Assembly (NCBI GenBank): GCA_015061915.1
Contig: SUVR01000004.1
Location: forward strand, 62,001-126,000
Source: Lentisphaerota bacterium
Lineage (GTDB): Bacteria; Verrucomicrobiota; Lentisphaeria; Victivallales; UBA1829
Length of the DNA stretch: 64,000 bases
Direction: 5' to 3'
A program made the translations under genes and the position numbers. The notes beneath the pieces are model-generated. The model was given only the letters and a program-made list of their open reading frames with translations. It did not search any database and was not told the origin of the DNA. Positions within the stretch are counted from its first letter, which is position 1; each line of letters starts with the position of its first letter. This document shows positions 9,327 through 18,097 of the stretch, in pieces.

Positions 9327-10136
9327 TTATTCGGTGGCGTTTTCCACGCCGGGGAATGTGCCGCTGCGGACATCGTCCACATAGGAAGAGACGGCATTTT
9401 TCATTTCGTTGCCCAGATCGGCATAACGCTTTGCGTGCTTGGGCAGGTATTCGGTAAAAAATCCCACAAGGTCCGCAATGACCTGCACCTGACCATCACA
9501 ATACGGTCCAGCTCCGATCCCGATGGTAGGGATATCCAGACTTTCTGTGATCTTCTTCGCCAAAGAGGCGGGCAGACATTCAAAGACAATGGCAAAGGCG
9601 CCCGCTTCCTGAAGTGCGATGGCATCCGCAAGCAGGGCTTCCGCCTCTTCCTCTTTTCTGCCGTGAATCCGGTAGCCGCCGGAAGTCTTGACAGACTGAG
9701 GAAGCAGACCGATGTGTGCGCAGACAGGGATCCCCGCCTCCACAAGGCGTTTGACCACAGGAATGGTGGAGTGATCAGTTTCCAGTTTCACCGCATCACA
9801 ATTTGCATCCTGGATCAGACGCGCCGCATTGAGCAGGGTCTGTTCTTCGGAAAGATGGAAGGAAAGGAAGGGCATATCACCCACAATGAATGTATCGGGA
9901 GCGCCGCGGCGGACCGCTTTGCAGTGGTGGACCATATCATCCATCGTAACCGGGACAGTATCCGAGTAACCGAGAGCCGCCATACCGAGAGAATCGCCGA
10001 CGAGAATCATATCCACGCCGCCCGCCTGCGCAAATTTTGCGGTGGGGGCATCGTATGCGGTGAGCATCACGATTTTTTCGCCATTGGTCTTCATCTTCCG
10101 GAGTGTCCGGACCGTATGTTTTTTTCCACTTGTCAT
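9327..10136 (-). CDS. panB: 3-methyl-2-oxobutanoate hydroxymethyltransferase
   Basis: PanB makes ketopantoate from 2-oxoisovalerate and 5,10-methylene-tetrahydrofolate, the first committed step of pantothenate (CoA) synthesis. The 269-residue length matches the family. The family blocks TAYDAP, VGDSLGM and VKLE, and the later GIGAG motif, are all present. GAGGAGAT precedes the ATG. No other pantothenate gene (panC, panD) is nearby. It is the promoter-proximal gene of the leftward run that continues into the amino-sugar genes, so cotranscription with functionally unrelated genes is possible. Confidence 0.95.
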   Translation of the reverse strand: MTSGKKHTVRTLRKMKTNGEKIVMLTAYDAPTAKFAQAGGVDMILVGDSLGMAALGYSDTVPVTMDDMVHHCKAVRRGAPDTFIVGDMPFLSFHLSEEQTLLNAARLIQDANCDAVKLETDHSTIPVVKRLVEAGIPVCAHIGLLPQSVKTSGGYRIHGRKEEEAEALLADAIALQEAGAFAIVFECLPASLAKKITESLDIPTIGIGAGPYCDGQVQVIADLVGFFTEYLPKHAKRYADLGNEMKNAVSSYVDDVRSGTFPGVENATE

Positions 10137-10185
10137 ATCGTATCTCCTCAGTAAAACGGATTCACATGGAACAAGGTTATGGCAT

Positions 10186-10213
10186 AATATACATAGAAAA
10201 GCCGCTAATGCAA
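10186..10213 (-). promoter_or_regulatory. Promoter of panB
   Basis: On the minus strand: -35 TTGCAT (10208-10213), 16-bp spacer, -10 TATATT (10186-10191), about 50 bp before panB. Confidence 0.6.
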
Positions 10214-10256
10214 GGAAAAAGCAGGCTGTTTTTCACAAAAAAGAAGAGATTTTCAT

Positions 10257-10285
10257 TTGAAAAATTGTCAGTATGAATGTAAAAT
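10257..10285 (+). promoter_or_regulatory. Promoter of the RNase R gene
   Basis: TTGAAA (10257-10262), 17-bp spacer, TAAAAT (10280-10285), about 32 bp before the start codon. It is divergent from the panB promoter. Confidence 0.5.
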
Positions 10286-10316
10286 TATAGCGAAAACCTG
10301 AAGGAAAGAAACGATT

Positions 10317-12293
10317 ATGGGCAAGAAAAAAGCAAAAAAACAGGGAAATGCAGCGGAACAGACGATCCGGGCAAAGTTTGCTGCAGCCAACGGCGGATTC
10401 GGCTTTGCCGTCCCGCTGGATCAGAAAAAAATCACACAGGATATCTTTATTCCACCCGCCTATACCGGCAATGCGATCGACGGGGACATTGTTCTTGTCC
10501 GGATCCGGAAAGAACGCAACGGCAAGCGGTTCCGGGAGGAAGACCGGGGACCGGTGGGGGAAATTGCGGAAGTGATCGAACACGGCAAAAAAAATATTGT
10601 TGCTCAACTGACCGGGAAACGTTCCGCCTGCCCTATGGATAAACATCTGCCGGAAGAAATCACGGTCAATACCCTTCCCAAAGGGGCAAAGACCGGCGAC
10701 TGGGTCAAACTCTCCCTGCTCAATACGGGGAAGAAGCGGACAAAAAACCTGTATGCGGAAGGCACGGAACGGATCGGGCGGTCCGGCACCGTGGCGGCTG
10801 ACCTCAAAGCCATTGCTGCCGAATTTGATCTGCAGGATAACGCATACACCGAAAAGCAGAATACTGCCGCCGGGAAACTGGAGCCGCTGGCAATCAAACG
10901 GGTCCGGATGACCAAGCCCTGGACCATCACGATCGACCCGGCAGATGCACACGATTTTGACGATGCGATCTCCCTCGCACCCGGCAAGACGAAAGAAGAG
11001 GTGCTGCTGGGTGTTCATATTGCCGATGTCGCCGCCTATATCCAGCCCGGATCGACCTTCGACAAAGAGGCTGCAAAACGCTGTTTTTCAGCCTATATTC
11101 CCGGTATGTTTCTTCCGATGCTCCCCAAAGCCCTGACGCAAAAGATGAGTCTGCGGGAGGGCGTGGATTCACCTGCACATACCATCCTTTTCACCGTTGA
11201 TAAAAAATCCGGTAAGATCAGAAAAACAGAACGCTTCCACTCCGTTGTCCGGATCAAAAAAAGGCTGGATTACGGAACCGTGCAGAACTTTCTGGACGAT
11301 CCGAAAAGCGCACCCGTTGATTGGACGGCAACATTCAAAAAGAATCTGAAACTTCTGACAGAAACCGTGCGGGCGATCCGGCAAAACCGGCGGGAACAGG
11401 AGCAGTTTCTGGATATGCCCCTGCCGGAAATCCGGGTCATCTGCGATGAAAAAACGAAGCGTATCACCGGGATCCAGCGCAAAGAACCGTGCGAGGCGGA
11501 TGCCCTTGTGGAAGAATGTATGCTTGCCGCCAACACCGCCGTGGCAGAGGAACTCATTGCCAAACAAACACCGGGTATGTTCCGGATCCATCCTGAACCG
11601 GATCCGGAGAAAATTGATCAGTTTGCCATGATCTGTATGGATTCCTTCCACTTCAGCCCCGGCGATATTCTCTCCTCCCGGACGGCGTGTCAGCATTTTC
11701 TGGCGTCGATCCCGGAAGGCACAAAAAAGCCGGTGATCCTCTCCCTGTTCCTGCGCTCCCTGCCCCGGGCATCTTATCAGGCGGAACCGGGATTGCACTA
11801 CGGACTCGGCAAAGAAAAATACGCTCATTTCACCAGTCCGATCCGGCGCTATCCGGACTTGCTGATCCATCAGCAGCTGTGGAATCTGGACTGTAACAAG
11901 GCTTTGAAGTCCAAAAAGAGACTGGCAGAGCTGGCAGAGACCTGTTCCCTGAAAGAAGAAAATGTGGATAACGCTTTTTTTGCCGCCAATGACCGGCTGA
12001 AACTGCATTTTCTGCAGGAAAACGGCGCTATGGAAAACGGCACTTTGTTTGAAGCTGTTATCAGCCGGGTGACTGCCGCAGGGATCGTATGCAGTATTGA
12101 CGAATTGGGGCTTTACGGGTTCATCCCCCGGGAACGGCTGCGGGGCGGCGATTACCGCAGATCCAGCGTCCGGCGCCAGAAAATGGTCTCCGGAACAGGT
12201 CACAATTCTTATAAAACCGGCGACTTTATTTATGTAACACTGGATGCCATTGATCCGGTCCGCGGCACAGTAACATTCCGTCCGGCAATTTAA
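10317..12293 (+). CDS. rnr: Ribonuclease R family 3'-5' exoribonuclease (RNase II/RNB)
   Basis: A 658-residue processive exoribonuclease that degrades structured RNA in the cytosol. Cold-shock-like RNA-binding domains lie in the first 200 residues. The RNB core starts near residue 205 with the metal-binding Asp cluster DPADAHDFDD, and HFTSPIRRYPDLLIHQQL lies near its end. A C-terminal S1 domain with a short basic end follows (about 575-645). It is shorter than E. coli RNase R (about 813), lacking the long N-terminal helix-turn-helix and Lys-rich tail. AAGGAAAG precedes the ATG. Confidence 0.92.
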   Translation: MGKKKAKKQGNAAEQTIRAKFAAANGGFGFAVPLDQKKITQDIFIPPAYTGNAIDGDIVLVRIRKERNGKRFREEDRGPVGEIAEVIEHGKKNIVAQLTGKRSACPMDKHLPEEITVNTLPKGAKTGDWVKLSLLNTGKKRTKNLYAEGTERIGRSGTVAADLKAIAAEFDLQDNAYTEKQNTAAGKLEPLAIKRVRMTKPWTITIDPADAHDFDDAISLAPGKTKEEVLLGVHIADVAAYIQPGSTFDKEAAKRCFSAYIPGMFLPMLPKALTQKMSLREGVDSPAHTILFTVDKKSGKIRKTERFHSVVRIKKRLDYGTVQNFLDDPKSAPVDWTATFKKNLKLLTETVRAIRQNRREQEQFLDMPLPEIRVICDEKTKRITGIQRKEPCEADALVEECMLAANTAVAEELIAKQTPGMFRIHPEPDPEKIDQFAMICMDSFHFSPGDILSSRTACQHFLASIPEGTKKPVILSLFLRSLPRASYQAEPGLHYGLGKEKYAHFTSPIRRYPDLLIHQQLWNLDCNKALKSKKRLAELAETCSLKEENVDNAFFAANDRLKLHFLQENGAMENGTLFEAVISRVTAAGIVCSIDELGLYGFIPRERLRGGDYRRSSVRRQKMVSGTGHNSYKTGDFIYVTLDAIDPVRGTVTFRPAI

Positions 12294-12328
12294 GACATAT
12301 ATTTTTCCATTTTTTCTTAAAATTGCGC

Positions 12329-12356
12329 TTGATTTTGAGGTGGTGTTGGATATATT
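12329..12356 (+). promoter_or_regulatory. Promoter of the GH27 gene
   Basis: TTGATT (12329-12334), 16-bp spacer, TATATT (12351-12356), about 51 bp before the GH27 start. Confidence 0.65.
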
Positions 12357-12407
12357 AGGCGTGGACCTTATATACTGTAAACAACAAAATCAAACGGAGA
12401 ACGGATC

Positions 12408-13571
12408 ATGGTTGTCAATACCCCCCCGATGGGCTGGAACTCGTGGAACACTTTTGGAACAAATATTTCGGATCAGCTGATCCGGGAAGTGGCAGATAAA
12501 TTCATCGAACTGGGCTTGGATGAAGCCGGTTACAAATATGTGGTGATCGATGACTGCTGGAGTCTGCGTGACCGGGATCCGGAAACCGGAAAGATCGTTG
12601 CCGACCCGGAAAAATTCCCCGCCGGCATGAAGGCGCTTTCGGATTATGTTCACTCCAAAGGGCTGAAGTTCGGGATGTATTCCTGCGCCGGTCTGCGTAC
12701 CTGCGGCAACTATCCCGGCAGCTTCGGACATGAATTTCTGGATGCTCAAACCTTCGCCGAATACGGCTGCGACTACCTGAAGTATGACTACTGCTACTTC
12801 CCCCACGACTCCGCAAAAACACCCAACACCTACCTCGTTATGGGCAACGCCCTCCGCGCCTGCGGCAGAGAGATCCTCTACTCCCTGTGCAACTGGGGAC
12901 AACAGGATGTCTGGACATGGGCAAAGGCTGTGGGCGGTAATATGTACCGCTCCACCGGGGATATCTTTGACAACGCCGTTTCCTTCTCGGACATCGCCAA
13001 GAGTCAGCTGGATAAATACTGCTACTCCGGCGCGACCTGTTTCAATGATATGGATATGCTGACCGTCGGGATGTACGGCAAAGGTAATGTGGGCTGCCAG
13101 AAAGACGAAATGACTGCCGAAGAAAAGAAAGTCTGGTTCGACCGCTACTGCAACCAGTTCTCCCTCTGGTGTATCATGGGCTCCCCGCTGATGCTGGGCG
13201 CAGATATCCGCAACATGGATGAAGATATCCTCAATCTGGTCAAGAACAAAGATCTGATCCGGATCAATCAGGACCCGGAATGCCGTCCCGCATTCAAGGT
13301 GACGGACTGGGATCCGGCGACCAGCGTCGGTCTGGCAAAACTGCTCTCCGACGGCACGATCGCACTCGGTCTTTTCAACTTCAATGAAGACGGCAGAAAG
13401 ATGCAGATCCTCTGCGAATCTCTGGGCTATCCCTATGCTTCCGGTTACGATCTGAAGGCACGGGACATCTTCACCGGCGAAGAACAGCTCCTGACCCGGG
13501 AAATGATGCTGGAAGATGTTGCCCCCTACGGCTGCCGTATGTTTATCCTCACCCCGGTAAAGCGCGCCTGA
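12408..13571 (+). CDS. Alpha-galactosidase, glycoside hydrolase family 27
   Basis: A 387-residue retaining alpha-galactosidase (or alpha-N-acetylgalactosaminidase). The family opening PPMGWNSWN is present, with the nucleophile Asp127 in YLKYDYC and the acid/base Asp185 in RSTGD. A C-terminal antiparallel beta domain follows (about 300-387). No signal peptide is visible, so it acts in the cytosol on oligosaccharides already taken up. GGAG lies before the ATG. The gene runs into a CxxC mini-protein gene (3-bp gap) and murA, so it may be cotranscribed with a cell-wall gene. Confidence 0.93.
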   Translation: MVVNTPPMGWNSWNTFGTNISDQLIREVADKFIELGLDEAGYKYVVIDDCWSLRDRDPETGKIVADPEKFPAGMKALSDYVHSKGLKFGMYSCAGLRTCGNYPGSFGHEFLDAQTFAEYGCDYLKYDYCYFPHDSAKTPNTYLVMGNALRACGREILYSLCNWGQQDVWTWAKAVGGNMYRSTGDIFDNAVSFSDIAKSQLDKYCYSGATCFNDMDMLTVGMYGKGNVGCQKDEMTAEEKKVWFDRYCNQFSLWCIMGSPLMLGADIRNMDEDILNLVKNKDLIRINQDPECRPAFKVTDWDPATSVGLAKLLSDGTIALGLFNFNEDGRKMQILCESLGYPYASGYDLKARDIFTGEEQLLTREMMLEDVAPYGCRMFILTPVKRA

Positions 13572-13574
13572 TCT

Positions 13575-13796
13575 ATGCCGGAGATCTGCTATCAATGCAA
13601 CAGCCCGGTGGTCGGCGACGGGATCGGGCTGAATAAAAAACTGGTCAACCGGGGTACGGAAAAATTCCTGTGTCTGCGGTGTCTCGCGGCACATTTCCGG
13701 ATCACGGAAGAAGAACTGGGCATTATGGCGGATCATTTCCGGGCTGCCGGCTGCACCTTATTTTCGCCACAAAAACAGGAGAGAACGGACCAATGA
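13575..13796 (+). CDS. Small CxxC-CxxC (zinc-ribbon-like) protein
   Basis: A 73-residue protein with two CxxC pairs (C5/C8 and C33/C36), spaced as in a zinc ribbon, then a helical C-terminal half. I do not recognise the family. Its stop codon overlaps the murA start (ATGA at 13793-13796), so the two are likely translationally coupled. Base composition and codon use match the neighbours, which supports a real gene. Confidence 0.65.
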   Translation: MPEICYQCNSPVVGDGIGLNKKLVNRGTEKFLCLRCLAAHFRITEEELGIMADHFRAAGCTLFSPQKQERTDQ

Positions 13797-15082
13797 AAAG
13801 TCTGATCATCGAAGGACCTTCCAAAATTTCCGGAACGATCGTACCGGGCGGCAACAAAAACGCAGCTCTGCCCATTGTGGCGGCGTGCCTGCTGACCGAA
13901 GAAGAAGTGGTGATCCACAATATGCCGGAAATCGTGGATGTACAGGTAATGCTGGATCTGGCGGCAAGTATCGGCGTCAAAGTGGAACGGAACGGCAAGA
14001 CCGTGAAGATCCATGCAAAAACGGTCACCAGCGCCACCCTGCCCTCCAAAATGTGCGCCCGTGTCCGTGGCTCGATCCTGTTTGCCGGTGCGGTAACTTA
14101 CCGTTGCGGAGAAGCACATATCGGGCTGCCCGGCGGCGACTTTATCGGCAGACGCAGGCTGGATTCCCATTACTACGGTCTCGGAAAACTGGGGATCACT
14201 TGTGACATCCGGGAAGGCATGGCGAACTTCTCCATTGCCAAAAAGCTGCGCGGCGCCGATATGTTTCTGGACGAAGCCAGTGTCACCGCTACGGAACAGA
14301 TCCTCATTGCCGCCAGCGTTGCACCCGGTAAGACGATCATCCGGAACGCAGCCAGCGAACCGCATATCCAGCAGCTGGCGGAACTGCTGAACAAAATGGG
14401 CGCAAAAATCGAAGGCATCGGCACAAACGAACTGAAAGTTCAAGGTGCTGAAATGCTGCACGGCGCTGAATATACCATTGACTCCGACCACGTGGAAGTG
14501 GCGTCCTTCCTTTCCCTTGCCGCCGCAACCAAAGGCGGACTTGACTTTGTGGGACCGATCCGCCCGCACCATTACTGGATGACGCGCCGTATGTTCGAGC
14601 GGTTCAATATCCGTTTCAAACTGGAACCGGACCACATTCATATGCCCGCAGGTCAGCGTCTCATCGTGCGGAAGGATGCAGGCGATGCGATCCCCGTGAT
14701 CGCAGACGGTCCGTGGCCCCAGTTCCCCAGCGATATGATGAGCTGTATGATCGTGGCTGCCACACAGGCACGGGGGACTGCCATGTTCTTCGAGAAAATG
14801 TTTGAAAGCCGGATGTACTTTGTGGACCGCCTCATTGCCATGGGAGCCAATGCCATTATCTGCGACCCGCACCGCGCCGTGATCACCGGCCCCTCCAAAC
14901 TCCGGGGTTTGCAGATGTCCAGTCCGGACATCCGGGCGGGCATGGCACTGGTTCTGGCGGCGGCTTGCGCCAAAGGCAGATCCGTGATCAACAATGCGGA
15001 TATGATCTACCGTGGCTACGAAGACCTGGTCCCGAAGCTCCGGAGTATCGGGGTCAATGTGGAAGAACAGGAACTGGATTGA
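13793..15082 (+). CDS. murA: UDP-N-acetylglucosamine 1-carboxyvinyltransferase
   Basis: MurA transfers enolpyruvate from PEP to UDP-GlcNAc, the first committed step of peptidoglycan synthesis. The 429-residue inside-out barrel has K22 in the NKNAALP block, the FPSDM block and the C-terminal DIRAG block. In the active-site loop LPGGDFIGRRRLDSH, residue 116 is Asp where E. coli has Cys115, the fosfomycin target. C115D-type MurA enzymes are active but fosfomycin-insensitive (Chlamydia, mycobacteria). The ATG at 13793 is preferred over an upstream in-frame ATG (13670) because it follows AGGAG and overlaps the previous stop. Confidence 0.93.
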   Translation: MKSLIIEGPSKISGTIVPGGNKNAALPIVAACLLTEEEVVIHNMPEIVDVQVMLDLAASIGVKVERNGKTVKIHAKTVTSATLPSKMCARVRGSILFAGAVTYRCGEAHIGLPGGDFIGRRRLDSHYYGLGKLGITCDIREGMANFSIAKKLRGADMFLDEASVTATEQILIAASVAPGKTIIRNAASEPHIQQLAELLNKMGAKIEGIGTNELKVQGAEMLHGAEYTIDSDHVEVASFLSLAAATKGGLDFVGPIRPHHYWMTRRMFERFNIRFKLEPDHIHMPAGQRLIVRKDAGDAIPVIADGPWPQFPSDMMSCMIVAATQARGTAMFFEKMFESRMYFVDRLIAMGANAIICDPHRAVITGPSKLRGLQMSSPDIRAGMALVLAAACAKGRSVINNADMIYRGYEDLVPKLRSIGVNVEEQELD

Positions 15083-15091
15083 GGTCCGTTC

Positions 15092-15883
15092 TCACTTGAA
15101 ACAGGGCGGACAGTCCAGTGTGTCCGCCATGGCCTCTTCTGCGGAGTAAAAAACTTTCTGCAGGTACAGCCCCCGGGGCGGCGCTACAAAATCCGGCAGG
15201 ATCGTTTCCGGATCAGCCACAGCATTGCGGAATGTTTCCACACTCATTTCCCCCGTTGCGACGGCATGAAGGCAGCCTACCACCCGCCGGATCATTTTGT
15301 GCAGGAATCCGGAGCCGGAAAAATAGAAGCAGTGCAGCGGTCCGAAGGAATGCAGCTCCGCCTTCCAGACGGTGCGGGGCTTCAAACTGGTGGCATCTTT
15401 TCTGCCTGTAAAACTGCGGAATATATGCTCACCCTCAAGGGTGTTCAGGGCGCACCGTACCGCATCCAGATCAAGCTTTTCTTCCGTCCAGCTCCAGCAG
15501 CATTTGGAAAGAAAAAGATTTTCCGCACCGGTATTGATCACATACACATACGCCTTACCGCAGGTCTCTGTAGCAAGAAAACGGGGCGGCATTTCCTGAA
15601 CAGAATCGATCCGGATATCGTGAGGCAGACGCTTGTTCAACTCCTGCCGGATCGTGTCACAGCAAAGTTTTTGTTCCGTGCGAAACGATGCCGTCATACC
15701 CACCGCATGGACACCTGCATCGGTGCGGCTGCAGCCGGAAAGGAACACAGTCTGATCTTTCAGCAGATTCCGGAGCGCAAACTCCATTACGCTCTGCACC
15801 GTTGTCTGATCCGGCTGATTCTGCCAACCGGCGTAACGGGTCCCATTGAAAGAAAAAGTAAGCATATATGTTTTTTCGTTCAT
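15092..15883 (-). CDS. truA: tRNA pseudouridine(38-40) synthase TruA
   Basis: A 263-residue pseudouridine synthase acting on positions 38-40 in the tRNA anticodon arm. The catalytic Asp55 is in SRTDAGVHA, and the C-terminal SGSGFLHKMIRR block is present. The frame is open upstream to 16294, but the real start is ATG 15883, which overlaps the stop of the yqaA-like gene as TGATG, indicating translational coupling. It is the last gene of a three-gene leftward operon and converges on murA with a 9-bp gap. Confidence 0.95.
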   Translation of the reverse strand: MNEKTYMLTFSFNGTRYAGWQNQPDQTTVQSVMEFALRNLLKDQTVFLSGCSRTDAGVHAVGMTASFRTEQKLCCDTIRQELNKRLPHDIRIDSVQEMPPRFLATETCGKAYVYVINTGAENLFLSKCCWSWTEEKLDLDAVRCALNTLEGEHIFRSFTGRKDATSLKPRTVWKAELHSFGPLHCFYFSGSGFLHKMIRRVVGCLHAVATGEMSVETFRNAVADPETILPDFVAPPRGLYLQKVFYSAEEAMADTLDCPPCFK

Positions 15884-16317
15884 CACAGATTTTCCTTTAT
15901 CGCAAGATGAATCCAAATCCAGAGAGCATAACGGCAGATTTTTCCGGCTGTCATAAAGAGCAGAAATTTTCCTGCAGGATAACGCATAAATCCGAGCGCA
16001 ATGGCAAAGACATCTCCCACCACCGGCAGAAAACAAAGAAATGCACCGGCGGCACCGAATCTGCCGATCCGTTTCTGCGCCCGTTCGATCTGATATGCCG
16101 TAACGCGGCAATATTTTTTCAGCCAGTCCAGCTTGCCGAGGCGTCCGAGGTACCAGGTGGTCATGCTTCCGGCGGCATTGCCCAATGTGGCACCGGCAAG
16201 AGCGAGTCCCCACGGCAGACCGGCTGCGAGCGCGGCACTGAGTGCAGCTTCGGAACTGAACGGCAAAACAGTCGCAGCCAGAAACGCTGCCCAAAACAGG
16301 GAAAAGAAAAGAAGCAT
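15883..16317 (-). CDS. YqaA/DedA-family (SNARE-associated/VTT) membrane protein
   Basis: A 144-residue inner-membrane protein with three to four hydrophobic segments. The pattern of SSE near the first segment, the GN-AGS block and a late FLPVVGD block matches the short YqaA branch of the DedA/VTT family. Larger members are implicated in lipid-carrier or phospholipid translocation; the short YqaA type has no firm role. Both ends overlap neighbours: TAATG with the lipoprotein stop and TGATG with truA, so all three are coupled. Confidence 0.85.
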   Translation of the reverse strand: MLLFFSLFWAAFLAATVLPFSSEAALSAALAAGLPWGLALAGATLGNAAGSMTTWYLGRLGKLDWLKKYCRVTAYQIERAQKRIGRFGAAGAFLCFLPVVGDVFAIALGFMRYPAGKFLLFMTAGKICRYALWIWIHLAIKENL

Positions 16318-17183
16318 TATTCGGCTTCCGCCTTTTTCAGGCTGTTTTCACGGAAGATCTTTTCCCGGTCCTTGAACCAGATCTTCAATTTTACCGGATC
16401 GTCACGGAGCTGCAGCATTTGAGAACGGAACTTATGAGCTTCTTCGGCAGTCAGATCATATTTTTTCAACAGACGGTAAAACTCAAATTCCGGAGCCGGA
16501 GCAGAGGAGCGGTAAATCACTTTCCCGGCAGGATTGCGGATCGTCCGGGCGGCAACGATCTTATCATCATTTACCGGTACTGTCGAAAAATTGTACTTCC
16601 GATGCAGTTCTTCGTACCCGACCTGCTCTGCATCTTCAGTCCGGTAGGTGAACCGGTTGCAACGATAGGAAACATGGTGAAAACGCTTGCCATTGCTCAG
16701 AGAGACCTGATCCACTTCCTGAATGGAGAACTCATCCGGATACTTTGTTAATCTCTCCCGGCTGTGCTGGAACAACTCACCGGCAAATCCGGTGGAATAA
16801 GATTCCTCCACTTTGGTCGCCCGGATGGCATATTTCTGCATTTTGATGTCCACAGTCACCAGGACCGCCACTTTGTCACCGGGACGGAACTGGCGGCAAT
16901 AGATCGGTCCGCCATATATGGTACAATTTTCAATATCAGCCGGAAAAAGGTTCCAGGAATGTTGCGCATAAAGCAGTTTGCCCTTCCCGATCGTAAAAGA
17001 ATCCCTGCCGATCTCTGTGATCGTGCCGAAATAAATATGAGTCTGGATAAAGGGGATATTTGCCGCCTCTGCCATTTCCACTGTTTCCGGATACCAATCG
17101 GAATTCTTCAGGACCTGCGGCATACAACCGGAAACTGCCCCGAACAGGATGAGGCTGATCAACAACAGCAGTATTTTTTTCAT
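16317..17183 (-). CDS. Putative lipoprotein of unknown function
   Basis: A 288-residue protein starting at ATG 17183 with a Lys-Lys/Leu-rich signal peptide and a lipobox AVSGC, so it is probably exported and lipid-anchored. An in-frame start at 17225 would bury the signal peptide and lacks support. The mature part has a small beta-rich domain (about 45-110, SH3/OB-like by eye) and a helical C-terminus. I recognise no family. It is the first gene of the operon with yqaA and truA, driven by the promoter at 17228-17255. Confidence 0.72.
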   Translation of the reverse strand: MKKILLLLISLILFGAVSGCMPQVLKNSDWYPETVEMAEAANIPFIQTHIYFGTITEIGRDSFTIGKGKLLYAQHSWNLFPADIENCTIYGGPIYCRQFRPGDKVAVLVTVDIKMQKYAIRATKVEESYSTGFAGELFQHSRERLTKYPDEFSIQEVDQVSLSNGKRFHHVSYRCNRFTYRTEDAEQVGYEELHRKYNFSTVPVNDDKIVAARTIRNPAGKVIYRSSAPAPEFEFYRLLKKYDLTAEEAHKFRSQMLQLRDDPVKLKIWFKDREKIFRENSLKKAEAE

Positions 17184-17227
17184 AAGTCCGTGAAAATCTC
17201 CAAGATTCCGAATATCTGTTAACAATC

Positions 17228-17255
17228 AATATAGCGCAATTTTTGAGTTTGTCAA
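17228..17255 (-). promoter_or_regulatory. Promoter of the lipoprotein-yqaA-truA operon
   Basis: On the minus strand: TTGACA (17250-17255), 16-bp spacer, TATATT (17228-17233). It is back to back with the sfsA promoter. Confidence 0.7.
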
Positions 17256-17283
17256 ATCCGGGAGCAAAAATTCCGTTTGCGGT

Positions 17284-17311
17284 TTGATTTTTTCGGTTCC
17301 GGCAGTAGAGT
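17284..17311 (+). promoter_or_regulatory. Promoter of sfsA
   Basis: TTGATT (17284-17289), 16-bp spacer, TAGAGT (17306-17311). The transcript would have a leader of only about 10-12 nt before the GAGGAG site and ATG. Confidence 0.5.
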
Positions 17312-17328
17312 ATGAAAGAGGAGATTTT

Positions 17329-18009
17329 ATGAAGTACAGCAAGATCACAACAGGCAGATTCATCAACCGGGCGAACCGCTTTATCGCCACGGTTGAAATT
17401 GACGGTATCCCAACCACGGTCCATGTCAAGAACACAGGACGGTGCCGGGAACTGCTGGTGCCGGGCGCAACCGTTTATCTCGCCGTTTCTGATAATCCGG
17501 CACGGAAGACAAAGTATGATCTGATCGCTGTTGACAAGAATGGTCTGCTCATCAATATGGACTCCCAGATCCCGAATGATGTCGCCGCAGAATGGCTGCC
17601 GGGAAGCGGTCTCTTTCCCCCGACTGCCATCATCCGGCGGGAAGTCACCTGTGGAAAATCCCGTTTCGATTTTATGATCCGTGACGGCGAAAAGACCTGC
17701 TATCTGGAAGTCAAAGGCGTCACACTGGAAGACAACGGCATTGCCCGTTTTCCGGATGCACCAACCGAACGGGGAGCAAAACATCTCCGGGAACTGACAT
17801 CACTGGTTGAACAGGGATTCTCCGCCTGCGTTCTATTTGTGATCCAGATGAAAACGATCCGTGAACTGCACCCGAACGATGCCATGGATCCCGCTTTCGG
17901 TGCTGCATTGCGGGAAGCTGCCGCCGCCGGGGTGATGATCCGTGCGGTGGATTGCCTTGTTACGCCGGAAAGTCTGGTTGCGGACTGCGAAGTAAAAGTC
18001 GTTCTGTGA
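17329..18009 (+). CDS. sfsA: SfsA family protein (sugar fermentation stimulation protein homolog)
   Basis: A 226-residue protein with an N-terminal OB-like domain and a C-terminal nuclease-like fold. Family blocks present are HVKNTGRCRELL, the RFDF block, YLEVKGVTL and FPDAPTERGAKH. SfsA was named for effects on maltose use in E. coli and is suspected to bind or cut nucleic acid; its biochemical role is unsettled. The ATG at 17329 follows GAGGAG; an in-frame ATG at 17284 overlaps the promoter and is rejected. Confidence 0.93.
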   Translation: MKYSKITTGRFINRANRFIATVEIDGIPTTVHVKNTGRCRELLVPGATVYLAVSDNPARKTKYDLIAVDKNGLLINMDSQIPNDVAAEWLPGSGLFPPTAIIRREVTCGKSRFDFMIRDGEKTCYLEVKGVTLEDNGIARFPDAPTERGAKHLRELTSLVEQGFSACVLFVIQMKTIRELHPNDAMDPAFGAALREAAAAGVMIRAVDCLVTPESLVADCEVKVVL

Positions 18010-18027
18010 ACAAAAAACAAAAATGAT

Positions 18028-18055
18028 TTGACATCACGCAAAAGCAGTTTATATT
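18028..18055 (+). promoter_or_regulatory. Promoter of the leucine-rich-repeat protein gene
   Basis: Consensus -35 TTGACA (18028-18033), 16-bp spacer, -10 TATATT (18050-18055), 42 bp before the start. Confidence 0.7.
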
Positions 18056-18097
18056 ACAGAAGAAAGAACAGGAATTATTCATAAGGAACAACCGGTC

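Noticed and set aside
16294-17225. Longer starts for truA (16294), the lipoprotein (17225), sfsA (17284), rpsD (19971) and nadD (57580)
   Set aside because: The longer frames overlap promoters or upstream genes, lack ribosome sites, or bury signal peptides; the shorter starts have ribosome sites or stop-start overlaps.
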